Positions 1-12,650 of a stretch of DNA of 64,000 nt are shown here, piece after piece. Both the position numbers and the translations under genes were made by a program. Below the pieces are notes generated by a model. That model searched no databases, had not been told where the DNA came from, and saw nothing but the letters and a program-made list of their open reading frames with translations. The number at the start of each line of letters is the position of its first letter. Position 1 is the first letter of the stretch. This stretch comes from Styela clava (taxonomy: Eukaryota; Chordata; Ascidiacea; Stolidobranchia; Styelidae): positions 4,154,001-4,218,000 of the forward strand of contig NC_135262.1 of NCBI RefSeq assembly GCF_964204865.1. The letters are read 5' to 3'.

Positions 1-414
1 GAAACAAAACACAAAAAAATTATAATTCTGAATTGCTTGAAGCAAGTTTCATAACAAAACAATCACTCGTGATATCTGGATACCAAATTTTTTTTAGTGA
101 AAATTTGATTGATTGATAATGTGGATAATATATATATTGATAATATGGCGAGTTGAAGCCAGAGTCATCATCAAAAATATAAAATCTTCTTAAATTGAGT
201 CAGAATTAATTTCAGTTTTTCAATGCTGATAATGCAGACAGTCAGGTGTAATTTTTTCCAGTCTCCGCAACCATGTTCTCGGTAATACCAATGACTTATT
301 TATTATAATGGTTATGGAAAGAAATTATTCAAAGCAATAAAAATTTTTACAACCCATTATTATTATAGGTACGAGCATCAAACCATATTTCAAACATCTA
401 ATTATGTAACAAAC

Positions 415-3400
415 CTGGTCTGAAAGTGACCAAACATTGTTTTAAATTATCACAATATTGAAGTCCAGCGCAGTTGCCAGGTTGCAGAGGTAAATAATGT
501 GGAGTATATTCTAATTCTTCAGTTGACTGTTGCCAGAAAGTTACGTTTTTGAAAGTTTGTGAAAGAAGACCGTTCTTTGAAGTTTCAGAATCTGAAGTTT
601 GAGACACATTGTACAAAGACACTATTGGACACCTAAAGTAAAATAAATGTCAAAACATATGTTTAATCGTCTCATAATGATGAGAAATGCACATAAACTG
701 CGATCCATGCAATACCATACTGGCCTAACACACAATGTGCGGAGGTAACTAATTTTGTTCGCCTACTTTACATCAATTTGTGTAAAGGGACTGAAACCTA
801 TGTGCAAGGGTATATTCACTTGGCTAACACAGACAGTCCCCGAACTCGAAACGAAACTAAATAAGGAGAATCGGAATAAAATTATAGCCTAACCCTAATC
901 TGGTACACATACTACAGGAGTACCACTTAATTTCCCAATTGGTCCTCCCAATTACCGGCCCTGTGCGTCCTTCCGAAAAAAAAAACAGTAGATTTTCTCA
1001 CCTTGATACTGGGTTTAATATCGTATGCAAAACATCAGTCGTGTTTCTCATATCGTAGCATTTTATCGATCCATCACTCAATCCTCCGTAGAGAAGGTTT
1101 GAATCCTTCATATCCCAACAACAACTCCACACAGGTTTCTGAGGTTTGTATGTGTGAACAGAAGAATTGTTTTCCCAGCTGGAAAAGGAAAATTGATTCA
1201 GACTTTATGACTAGAGTTCTTCGATTAATCTTAAACCATTTACGGTTTTTTGCAATGTTATTATTAACTCATTTAGGTCTTTGGTAAAACTTTTTATTCC
1301 ACACCACTCTGCATAAAAGTATTTAAAGAATTCTTGGCTAATGTTCATGCAACTCACACTCAGGCTTTTGCATGTTCGAATTAATTAGTATATAATGTGT
1401 CCATTGATGATATGTATTTCAAATTTACAAGAATACTAATTAATTCAAAAGTATTAGTATTGAGATAAATATTTAACTAAATAAACTAATAAATATCAGT
1501 AGCAGCTCCATACATAACATACCGGCAGATGCCCGACCTTGTTCAGAGCAAATCTTACAAAGTAAATAGTACTTACTTTGTTATTTTCAACGTTTCATCT
1601 TGAGATGCCGTCAATACAAAACTATTGTGAGGTGAAAATCTTACATCTCTGATTGGTTTGGAATGAAGAATATTGAAATGACTGCTTTTCATGTCACAAA
1701 CACTAAATTTTTTCAATCCAAAACCTGGAAATTAGAATAGAAAATTAAAGATAAAATATCATTTTTGAGTTTAGCATTAAAACGATAAACTCAACTTTTT
1801 GGCATCACAGATTACACATTTGAGGTTTAAATCCCATGCCGTACAGTATACCCTAGCACAGAGGTCTCAAACTCAAAACATGTCGCGGGCCACTTTTTGA
1901 AAATTATTGACCATGCGGGCTGCAAATCAAGAAATTAGGTACAGAAATGGGTATCTGAATGTACTGTCACACTGTGTTGAAATTACACTTGAATCTTACA
2001 GCAAACGAGACATGAAGCATATTCATGTACTTGTGCTGGATGTTTGGCCTTATTTTGCGTTGGTTTGCTAGTCATAAGACAACATGTAAATGCTCGTCCA
2101 TTAGCCGTGTGCGGTGGGCTAACTTGCCATCTTTCATACTTGAAATAAAAACTGCTCGCAAATATAAGAACTGACAAACATCGCAGGTATACGACGTGAA
2201 TGTGCAATTAGCTTTGCAAACCCATCTTCGGGCACAACGGACGGACCGAAACTCGTTTACTTCGTCACAATGAACATGCGAAATGAAATTATTGCATTTA
2301 TAATTGAATTATAACCATAGAATAAAACATGAATATGGATAATAGGAGGAAATTTTTGCTTCACTTTTTACAGTTTGTCGGATCGGACTCTGATGAGAAA
2401 TATCACAATAAAACTTCGTACTATCATAGTTTTTTGTGGAAAAATCCCAACCATGACGCGGGCCGCGTGTTGGAGTCCCCTGCCCTAGCCTATAAGCCGA
2501 GTTTAGAACTCAAAAAATAATTGACAAAGTAAGGAATTGGCTTATATGCACGTAACACTGACAACACTAAAGGGTCGGCATAAACGTGCATAACATCACA
2601 CTGAAATGAAATTATGCTAATTTAATTCTAACAGCTACAACCCGTATGGCATGTTACGATTTGTAGACTCATCTTATATGTGGATTTTTATAAATTCACC
2701 ATTTCAGGGTCGTTTTTAGTAGGTCGGCTTATGATTGTGTAGACCGCAGAGCCTTGTTTAGAGAAAGGCTTGAATGAACTCACTTCCAAAAATACCTTGT
2801 TTTTACCTTGCATAAAAGTTGTGTGTGGACTTGGCTGAGATATAGCGAGAGACAACGATTCAGCATGATAATCCATGACTCTGCAATTTCCAGTGGAAGA
2901 TATTAAAACATTTTTGATATGTGAGAACTTTTTTTCCGCTCGTGATCTTGTATTTGTCTTTCCTGACACTCTTGTTGGTAATGTTGATGACGCATACATG
3001 TTTTTGAGATCCTAATATTAGGCAAAATTTGACATGAGTAAACGAGAGCATTTTCAAAATATGCATTTAGCTTGGGATTTACAAGAAAAAACTTAACAAA
3101 ACCTAGGAAACTAAATTAGTTAGAGATAGGATCTTATTTATACCGGAGAGGGAAGCCGGTAGGACGATATGATAATATGGCAGTTTACTCCTCTCCTCTC
3201 ATCCAGTTACAATTCCATGCCAGGTATATAGATAGTTAACCAATAATTTGTCTTCAGTGAACCACCCTATGACGACGAGGATTCCAGCAATCCTCTTGCA
3301 CCTAATTTTTCCCCACATGATATAAACTTGGTGATGGACATTTTATCAGAAGTATTTATCATCAGAATTTGATATTCTCCGAGTCCTCAGAATCAAAATT

Positions 3401-6400
3401 TCTTTCAACCCAGGGTCGAGTTCATTTTAAATTTTCCTTGACAATACTTCAGCATACAGCAAAACTTCAATGTGCGGCATAAACAGAACACTTCACTCAT
3501 CCAAGCTACTCAGTTTTGCAGAACAGATCACAAAGAAAAGCTTACTTGTATGAAATATAATAAATAAAAAGACAAACCTCCAACTGTGACTTCAATCTGT
3601 TACATTCAGTCATTGCCATCTGATATTGCATTTGTACTTTGGCCAATTCCATTTCCTTGTTCCTTCTCAGTTTCTTTTCATGTTCAAAGGCTCTGTGTAG
3701 AAAATAACTCGTCAAGATTAATCTTAATCAGATTCGATAATAGTTGCACTTGGCTTATACCAGCGATCAACAATCTTTTTTAAAATATATTGCCGATTTT
3801 GAATTTCTTTCATCCGCTATGCTTTAAAACTTTATCTCCGTTATTTGTTCAATCTTAAAAAAATCCATGTCAGATGTCACATACTCTCATTTTTGAATAG
3901 TTCATGATGCGCCCGCGTGAGCATCCGCAAGCATCTTCTGAACCGAGTTTAGGGAACAGGAGTAATTTTTTCAGTATTTTTTAGTTTTTAGCAGAGGAAA
4001 ATCAGGCAGACATGAGAAAGAAGAGTTGACCTTTTGCTTATTCTGCATGTTTACAAACTTTAAGTGACATAAGTACAAATTAACGATCACAAATTGAGTT
4101 TTATTTAAAAGCAGAAACTTTTTTAGTGTAAGTGCGCAATGAGTTTTTTCCCTGATAATTCAGCGCCACACAAAGAGAAAGTTTAGGAACTGCTGAGTGA
4201 GACTAATCCATCTTGGCGAGCAATCAAGCATTTATAGCTTCATACCAGCGTGGCAACTCATTCATAGCCTTATTCCAAGCCTTATTGCGGAAAATTTTCA
4301 CAATTACATTCTATTCAAAATTTATAAAATCTTACGTAGTAGCCTCTGTTAATTCCGTTGTATCGACAGCTGTCAGCTTTTTTGCATATAAAACCCTGAT
4401 ATCAGCTTTCCTGGCTTTTGTATTGCACTGCGGGCATTTCTTTGCACCTTTCATCCATCTTTCAATGCAGCTTTGTCCAAAGAGATGGCCACACCTAGAT
4501 TGTAATATTACATTCGTGAATTTTTCAGAAGATTTCTTAAAAAATTTGAGATCATAATACCAAGTAAATAGTGAGTGGTTGCACCGAGGGTTATTCATAA
4601 TAATGCATGGCAAATTCAAACTATATACTTCAATTTATAGTTTGGCTGAAGTATGTCGTGTTCTTATAACCAGTTGAGCATATATTGCTGCTATAAACCC
4701 AAAATATGAATTTTCCAGCAGTACTGCAGCCCCTTGAAACTTTTTATTATTTTTCCATCATTCCTATGAAAAATTATCATCAGACCTATAAAAAAATTCA
4801 TTATTCTAACATGAAAAACAATGTCAAAATGGCTCAAAAAGACTGAAAGCATGTTTATTCAGAAATAGTAGCCATCAACATATCAGAGTCTGTATATATA
4901 GGACCTTCTTTGGAGCAAAAAGTGTGATAACAAGCATATTATGAACTGTACCCACCCATTTATCATAAATTAATTATTAACCCCAAAAAAAAGTGTGCTT
5001 CCAACCCTATGCCTGAGATACTGGTGGGATCAGCACTTTCACTCGTAGCCATAGGACAAGGCTGGATAACCTTCCAGGTTCTTAATCAGTCGAATTCCCA
5101 ATGGCGTTATAGTATTGTGTAATGCATAACTCGTTGATAGTAAAAATATGGTTCATTTCTTTTATAAATAAAAATGTCACTTACTTCAGTGATGACAGTC
5201 TGTGTTTTCCACTGTTTGACCAATGTTCGAAACAAATTGGACAACAATCTCCGTCTTCTTCTTGAGATAACGACGATTCTTTCGTTTTCTTTGGGCTCGG
5301 ATTAGGTCGAGGTGATGATTGCTTACGTTTTGTTGATGTGGATGGCACGGGGGTCAGAGGTCTTGAGGTTGTTGTTGTTTCTGGTAGGGCTGAAATGATC
5401 AAAATGCTTTGGTAAAGTTTCAGCTAGATCAGGATTGGGCAAGGTGTTTGGACCAGAGACCAAAAGACTGGCGGGCCATGTAAGTGTGGCCGTAAAAATT
5501 TACATTTTATGAATAATATTTGCAGTGTTATAAAAGCAAAAGTAGAAAACAAAATTTCGTCTCAAAACTAAATTTAATCGCAATCTCAACAAATTCCTCG
5601 AGCATATTTTTTAGCTCGGTGGGCCATTTAATCAACTTCAGACATTTAGCTGGGCCCCACAAAGAAATTACAGTAGTTTTTCCATCTACACATTGAATTG
5701 CATAACACGAGTTCTTGCATAGGTTTTTAGCATCAGCCAAACTGACCGTTCAAATGTACCGTACATCAGTCAGCAAGAGTAGAGAATACGGCTTTTGCCT
5801 AGATAGCCTTACAGTAATAAAAACGGTGAAAGATTTACCGCAGCGACAAACGCAAAAAAAAATATGGATTTTTGCCTATGTGAGCGCATTTTCATCTGAC
5901 ATCTGACAACAACAATACTACCCCCCTAGCAGTAAAAAAATGAATTTTTTGTGTTGCAATTAGTACACTGGTATTCTAAACTCGGAGAACACACTCCAGC
6001 TATTGTAACTTGAAGAATACCTGTCTGTCCAATTAGCTGACTGTCTGCTGATCTATACCCATTACTTGCAATTGATAATAAATCTTCTTCACCATTATTT
6101 TCTTCTTCTTCTTCGTGATCAGTTTCTTCACCTATAAGCAAGCGGAAATGCGTGAGTTTACTGAAAGTGGGTTTTATGATAATCGGGTAAGGTTTCCCAT
6201 CTGTAACTGTCTCAAATTTTTATATTTATTCGTCAAAGTAATACAGAGATGTTTTAATACATTTTTTCCCAAAGTTGATTATCCGGGGGCCAAAATTAGC
6301 ATCTGAAGGATATTCACGGGCCAGGAATGTGGATCCCCTGCAAGGGGCCGATACGGTATGTATAATCAAGATACTGGTATAATTGAATTGTGACAAATAT

Positions 6401-7955
6401 ACAAATTTTTAAACTATGATAATGACATAACGAATGGCGGTATCTAGAACGCAAAAAAAAAAATATATAAATTGGTAAACTAATTGACCTACGTTCGGCA
6501 GGTCATATTGAATCGTCGCGCAAGCCGCAATGGGCCGTCATTTGGAAATCACTGGAAAGTAAGAATTCCAGCAATCCATTAGTAAAAATCATCCGTGTGA
6601 GGCTCAAACTTGTGAACTCATGACGGATGATTTAATAAAGTGACAGTTTTTCTAGGACTTAGTATAATAGTATAATGAAACATCTGCTAGGCCCCTCATT
6701 TGATGAAATTTTCATTTCAGCCCGACTATATTGTATAATTGCATGCAATTCAAAATTCCTGCTGCACACTAACATGGTTTTGGTCAGAAGAAACGTTACA
6801 GAATTATATTTGTGTTAGTGTGCAGCAGGACTTTTGAATTGCATTGTATACTCCTATTTATTCCTGCTACAGCATCATTGCATTATCGCATATGATCCAC
6901 TACCATAAAGGCACAGAGGAAGGATAGGAAGTTAGTCTCGCGCAACCCAACTAACAATATATATAAATTATTGGAAAATTCTAATACACATAAAATTCGG
7001 ACAATTCAACTACCTGATGAAATGACATTTTCTTCATTTTGATCCAAAGTATCAATCTCACTTGAGTCTTGAATATTTGGGAGGGCATTTCTGCGTTGTA
7101 AGTGCCTTTCGTGGTTTAGCAACATTACATTAGAATCTGTGTCACTGGTTTCTGGAAGTGAAAATAAAAAAAATAGTTGAAATAAGAATTTTTAAATAAT
7201 GAAACCAAAACGAAAAAATTACATGAGACAAATCTGGATAAAACAATAAACCATGCCTTATGTTAATATGTTATTATAGCTCATATCATGAATTTCGGCA
7301 AAAAACTCCTCTGAGTATAGAAAAAAAAAATAATTCTCAAAACTGATTAAAATATCAGACTTTATTTTCAACAGTCAGCAATGGTTCAAAACTTTTAAAT
7401 ATTGTTGGTAACTATACAATTTTCACACCAAGAACTGCTACGTAGCCCCCTAGAGCAGGGTTCCCCAAACTTGGGTCCGCGGACCTCTGGGGGTAGGTGA
7501 TGACAGCACAAGGGTCCGCAACGATATGAAAAGAGTCTGATCAATGATTGATTTCAATCAAAAAGCCATTGCATCATATTGGTTAATCATTGAGGACGAA
7601 TAGCCATTGCTAACAAAAAAGGGAATTAAAATTTTAATAGCTTCTACAACGACACACATATGCGAGTCAGCATTTTCAGCTTTTACCAATATGATGATAA
7701 ACCCTGCCCTCAAAGGCCCAGTTTGAAAAAAAAAATCACAATCGAAAACATTCAAAACTTCCAAATTTCGTTGGTTACTACACACTTTTTCATACCAAGA
7801 AACGCTACGTAGCCCCCGAAAGGGCCCGGTTTGAAAAACCCTGATCAAAAATATTCACCTGATTGAATATCTTCATTATCTGTTTCATCATCGGTCGATG
7901 GAATTCCATTGGGATTCCAGTCTATCCAATCATCAGAAGTATCATAGTCTGACAT
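415..7955 (-). CDS. RFWD3: RFWD3, RING and WD-repeat E3 ubiquitin ligase (3' end outside window)
   Basis: In vertebrates RFWD3 ubiquitinates RPA and RAD51 during repair of stalled forks and crosslinks. Ten coding exons, 5' to 3': 7955-7859, 7151-7014, 6131-6021, 5389-5185, 4494-4336, 3692-3578, 3011-2807, 1724-1577, 1178-1002, 632-415. All have GT/AG borders and matching phases, giving 524 residues before the left edge. Residues 1-160 are acidic and low in complexity. The RING runs about 165-207: CPIC, then CGHLFGQSC, then CPQC. The exon at 3692 encodes a coiled coil. WD-type sequence follows, with family matches such as [30 protein letters not shown] and LPLQPGNC. The start is the first ATG of an acidic reading frame ([13 protein letters not shown]). 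The fifth zinc-ligand position of the RING is Gly190. The final WD exons should lie to the left. Confidence 0.95.
734..926 (+). mobile_element. Short repeat, family T (MITE-like)
   Basis: One of about ten copies in this window of a roughly 200-bp element. It runs from a 'GTGTGTACCAATATGG'-like end through 'CTAACACAGACAGTCCCCGAA' -type sequence to 'CCTGGTACACATACTACAGG'. The two ends are inverted copies of each other (AGTGTGTGTACCA). It lies between RFWD3 exons 9 and 10. No coding capacity. Confidence 0.75.
1859..2482. mobile_element. Non-autonomous hAT-type DNA transposon
   Basis: The element begins CAGAGGTCTCAAACTC and ends with GGAGTCCCCTG. It is flanked by a 7-of-8 matching 8-bp direct repeat, CCCTAGCA at 1851-1858 and CCCTAGCC at 2483-2490; 8-bp target duplications are typical of hAT elements. 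The interior (short frames only) has no transposase I can recognise. It sits in the RFWD3 intron between exons 7 and 8. Confidence 0.7.
3126..3315 (-). mobile_element. Decayed tRNA-derived SINE, minus orientation
   Basis: It resembles the intact SINE at 62261-62596: a GGATCTTATTTATACCGGAG-like tail, then GAACCACCCTATGACGACGAGG and AGCAATCCTCTTGCACC. The tRNA-like head is missing. Intronic in RFWD3. Confidence 0.6.
5431..5930. repeat. hAT-related remnant in RFWD3 intron
   Basis: The left part (GGGCAAGGTGTTTGGACC, then GGCGGGCCATGTAAGTGTG) matches the repeat at 9246-9560, which shares GGAGGGCCATGTAAGTGTG. Borders are uncertain and I see no clear target duplication. Confidence 0.4.
6744..6843. 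repeat. 30-bp inverted repeat, potential hairpin
   Basis: Arms at 6744-6773 and 6814-6843 are inverted copies matching at 29 of 30 bases, separated by a 40-base spacer. The core is CCTGCTGCACACTAAC. It lies in the RFWD3 intron between exons 2 and 3. Confidence 0.8.
7380..7843. repeat. Nested hAT-like repeat fragments
   Basis: CAGGGTTCCCCAAACTTGGG near 7456 and GTTTGAAAAACCCTG ending near 7843 look like inverted ends. A segment near 7430 (CTGCTACGTAGCCCCC) recurs near 7800 (ACGCTACGTAGCCCCC), so two copies are probably nested or in tandem. The flanks show no matching 8-bp duplication. Confidence 0.45.
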
Positions 7956-9240
7956 ACTTCAAAATATTTATCGTTTTTTGAAACTATATTATTTTCATTT
8001 TTACTGCCTTGACAAAAAAAAAGCAGAGTGGTTACCATTGGCACTAGAAGAAAAACTATTTATACACAAGAAAAGAAAACACAAAACATGATAATCCTTT
8101 CTCATAGATATGTATGCAACGAACATGGATGAATGAAAGACAGGCTTTATCACGCACTGAAAGAGACTGGGAAAAAAGGCGGCTGAGATTCAAGAACTAA
8201 TTCAACATACCATATATCTTCATATATAAGTTGAATTTAAAACTATAAGAAAAAAGTGCCAAACTAAGGGGCCAAATTATATGGGCACTAAAAATTCTGC
8301 TTATGGGAGCATTATGTTTTTCATCAATTCTCTCATGCAACCATTTGCTGCGATAGGTGTGTACGGCGTGTTGCGATTTGTAGGGTCAGTCTATATGAGA
8401 ATTTATATAAATTCACTGTTTTGGGGCCATTTTTAGGGGGTCAGCTTCTATGTGAGGACATACTGATTTCCGCCAACCAAATTTGTTCAATTGAGAAGAT
8501 TAAAACATTGAGATTGAGTGAATTTTTAAGGTTGGAATTAATGGAAAGTCTTTTCGGACTTCTATCATTGAGAGTGTCAGCTTCTTAAATCAATCTGTCA
8601 CTTTTTACCCAGAAAATGTCTCTCGTCATGAATTAAGAATCCTCCCAGTGTAGAAGGAAGTTATAATTTGAACAATATTAGAATTTAGATGAAAAAAAAT
8701 TATTAAAGCCAGTTTTATGACTAAAATACTCATTACTAATAGAATAGGGCTACTACATTATAGTTGAATCAAAAATTTGCAACGAAACATGAGACGATTT
8801 CAATTTCTAATATCCAACATAGATATCAGAATAACAAATTACTCAACGCCCATTAAATAACCAGGTAAGCAAAGTTAAATCATTCAAGAATAAATACGAA
8901 ACAATCAATCCATAATAAATAAATGGCCAAATTAAATATATTACACTTTTAGAATGAAATGAATTGATTTTTGAATTAAAAGAATCTTGTATTTTCAAGA
9001 TATTTCATGCTAGATCTACAAGTAATGAGAATGTAATCAGGAAAACATACCAATGTACAAGATAGACCAAATACACTGATTCAGAATCCCACAACATTTA
9101 ATTCAAATCATTTGCAATTCGATGGCACCTTGGTATGCGATCTAAGTGTCATAAAACTACTTAATTCGTGATCTCAATTGCTAAACATGATCTAAATCAC
9201 ATAAAGACCTCATAGAATCGAGTTTCTATCATCGTTGGGT
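7956..9240. other. Region upstream of RFWD3, no gene seen
   Basis: This should contain the RFWD3 promoter and 5' UTR. An AG lies directly before the TATG of the RFWD3 start. I see no coding exon or clear repeat here. Confidence 0.4.
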
Positions 9241-9245
9241 TAGAA

Positions 9246-9560
9246 CAGGGGGTGGCCAAGGTTTTTGAACAACGGGCCAAAAGTTTTGCCCAGCTAGACT
9301 GGAGGGCCATGTAAGTGTGACGTAAAACTATATTTACAGTATTACAAAAGAAAAAAAGCCTCGTGCTTAAACTAATTTTAATTGCCGAATTCCTTGAGCT
9401 ATTTTTTAGCTTGAAACATCAAAATTTGGTTTTACTTTGGTTGTGGCAGCATCGGGCGGGCCAGTTTGAATTACTCAATGAACCGGATTTTTTTGCATAT
9501 GTCAGTGTTAAAATCAATTTAATACTAAAATTAATGAGACTTCACACCTGTTAAGATCGC
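9246..9560. repeat. hAT-like remnant
   Basis: It starts CAGGGGGTGGCCAAGG, an end typical of the short hAT elements in this window, and continues with GGAGGGCCATGTAAGTGTG, shared with the repeat near 5480. The right border is unclear. Confidence 0.45.
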
Positions 9561-9865
9561 ATACCAAAGTGGCACCTTGATTTCTAATAATCAAATCAAT
9601 CTGCAATATTTATTGGTTCAGTTACTACATTGTCATGACTGAAAAAAATTCCTATGCGTCCTAAAACACACTCAATATTTGACAACGAAAAAATGTTGCA
9701 GTTTGAAATAAAAGCAGTGAAATAATAAGACACACAAAATAGAAAGACAAATAAATATCGGGTCCTGTTATTGTTCTATAACTAATATTCCAATCTGTTA
9801 TCTTAATTCTGTTCATCAAGGATTAGGTTAAAAAGATGAGGCATTGGCCCAACTTATTCTAGCCT

Positions 9866-10155
9866 AGCAGTTCCCAATTGGAGGCTTTCCAAGGGAGAGC
9901 AAAACAAAAAAGGCCACAAAACCAGGTGCAAAACTGATTTTACCTTTCCCTTGCGTTCTTCCCAGTTTCATTGCATGACAAGGTAATTTCACAGGGTGTT
10001 TTCACTTTGTTGCGCATAAATTGTTTGAACATGATCGGATTTAGAATCTACCAATCAAAATAACACTACAAATATCACTGAAATGATGAAGAGGGGTCAT
10101 GATTGCTAAGAGCCTCCGAAAGGGAGCCACGAGCCATAACAGGTTGGGAACCACT
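9866..10155. mobile_element. Short hAT-type element with target duplication
   Basis: Inverted ends: AGCAGTTCCCAATTGG on the left and CAGGTTGGGAACCACT on the right. The flanks share the direct repeat ATTCTAGCCT (9856-9865 and 10156-10165), which includes the 8-bp duplication expected of hAT elements. No coding capacity. Confidence 0.65.
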
Positions 10156-10435
10156 ATTCTAGCCTAAGACACGCTAAATGAAGGACATTATATCAGGAAA
10201 TTAGCGATGACACAATAACAAGACATTCATGATAATTAAAATAAAGTCCGAACAAAGGCAGTTTCTGAAAAATCTCCTAATTTCAACGATTAAATAAACA
10301 ACTCCCACATAAATGAGTCTGATATTCTTATTGCCAATGAAAATCCAGACATAATAAAGTGCAGTTCAAATCAGTTTATCTTTTTTCACCGTTAAACAAC
10401 TCAAGATTATTGGAAGATAAGATTTCTTAATTATA

Positions 10436-10640
10436 CAGGGTATCCATAAAGTCTATTTACAATTTCAATTTTGTTATGAAGTCAGTTCTCAATATATCTT
10501 AATCAGGTTTGTTGTTATTTAATCAGTAATTATTAAATAAGTATTTTTACTTCAATTGATATATCTGTGAGGGCCAAAATAATATATGGTATCGATAAAT
10601 TCCTTTCGCGATTTTAAGAAGTTTAAAGACCACCCTATAT
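10436..10640 (+). repeat. About 200-bp interspersed repeat, family G
   Basis: Shares an ordered set of blocks with copies at 39690-39900, 54766-54960 and, inverted, 22350-22540: ACAATTTCAATTTTGTTA, then TTGTTATTTAATCAGTA, then ATATGGTATCGATAAATTC, with ends like TACAGGGTATCC and ACCCTATATA. This suggests a short DNA transposon. Confidence 0.65.
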
Positions 10641-12650
10641 ATTGCAAGTCATATATACGTATTGACCATGAGGCCCAAAGCCTCGTTCACACTTATTAAA
10701 ATAAATTGTATTCAGAAAATATTTCAAATTGAAATAACATGATTTATAATTCTCTCAATTCAGGAACTGAAAAATTAAGCTGGAGGGACAGTATAATAAT
10801 TAGGATTAATTTCGTCGATACAGATTACCAATTTTATCCATGAGAGTGAAGTCGTTGGCTATAAAAAGACGCATAACATATGAATGAAAAATTCTGACAC
10901 ATTTTACCAAATGAAATAATTAAAATACAATCACAAAAGGAACTCAATATCGATTGAAATAAATGGAACAACATTCATGTAGAAGTAATTATTTTGACAC
11001 AATCGCTGAATATGAAAAAAAACACCATATTTGGCCAAAAGTTTGTACAATGGGTAAAGGTACGAGAGAACCAGGCATGTATTTTTACGTAAAATAATTT
11101 AAGCAGCAGACACTCAGACACAAAATTGTAATTAGGGATGTTCAAACTATTACTTCAATTTTTTACTATTATTCTGAAAATAAGAATGGGAATGAACAAA
11201 AATTCTGATCCTAAAGAGGTTGAATGAGTTCCTTTGTGAGGTGTTTTTACCATTTCTCCAGACAATCTATTAGTTGGACAAACAGACACTTATAAATAGG
11301 GATGTGTTTTGAAATTCAACAACAAAAAAAGGGAGGCCAGCATGTCTTCAAAAATAGAACGAATAGTAGCGCTGGATATCTTCCTAACAAAAAAAAACAA
11401 GCTGAAACAGAATCTGCGAAAGCAACTGCTCGATTTATCAGTAAGACGCAATCCCTTCATCTATAAGTGTTAAGACAATAATGCGAATTATGAAAGCAAC
11501 TTTCTGGTTTTTACTTAATGAAGATAAAATGATATTACTTTTTGAAGTACACACAATAAATTACACACTGCGATTTTGATTTTGCAAGGCGAGCCTAACC
11601 ACCAAAATCAATAGAGCATGTACTCCAGAGTACAGACACAGAAACAAATTACTGAACACGAAGACACCATAAATTAAACAATTTGACAATTGCAGACAAA
11701 TTCTATGAAATATTATGAATACAAATAGTTTGATTTTATGAACTGAAATATTTCCTATCAAACAGGACTTCACTGAATGTCTGTTATGCTTCCAAACTTA
11801 ACACTCTACAACAGGAAATGAAGAGAACATGAAAGATGTACACAGATAATCAATCAATGTTTAATCCATAAGGGTAATGATTTGTTTGACATAGAGAATG
11901 ATAGTTTTGTGCAGAGCTGCCTCTATGTTCCTTTTTTTTCAATATATGAGGCTGAGAAGCCGTGGAAAATCAGCATTTTAGTTACAAAAAGGAAGTTTAT
12001 CAAAATGATTATTTTGTGGTTAAATACCGAAGTACTCAAGAACAACTCAAGTTTCAAGTACATAGGTTATTTACATAGTATTAAGACCCACCATAATGAA
12101 AACATCAGTGACCCATTCTTGGTTGAATTACCATAAAATTTCCTACCTATTCATACATATTTTTGATACCTATTTCAGGGGTAATCATCTGTATGTTTGG
12201 TTCATCCACAAAATTATTTCTTATAAACCGTGATCCTTACACTTAACATTACTAGAATACCTATAAAATTGAACATCCCTAATCACAAACAGCAAACTGA
12301 AATTGAGAAAAAAGTTGAACAGAATCATAAAAACGCACACAATTTCCTATAAAACACCAAAAAACACCCATAGTTTGCTCCATACCATAAAAAAAAAATT
12401 TTTTTGGAACAATATTGAATCCAATTTCATTTGTCTTTTGTAAGAGAAACCGTCCACTAGACTTGCTAGATTTGACTTGAATTCCACTCCGTTTGGCTTA
12501 CATCTACTATTTACCTAATGAGCCAGATTGTTGCTCTCACATTGAAAGACAGAAAAATTGTTGATTTCACACTTCTCCCGTCCATAAAACACCAATTTGA
12601 CCTTTGATCCCAAATGCTGTTTACTTCCTGTATTACTTCCTGTGTCAAAA
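10641..12650. other. Downstream flank of EIF5B, no gene seen
   Basis: AT-rich sequence holding the EIF5B 3' UTR on the minus strand. Open frames here are short, lysine/isoleucine/phenylalanine-rich and lack splice context or recognisable motifs. I could not place a poly(A) signal with confidence. Confidence 0.4.
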
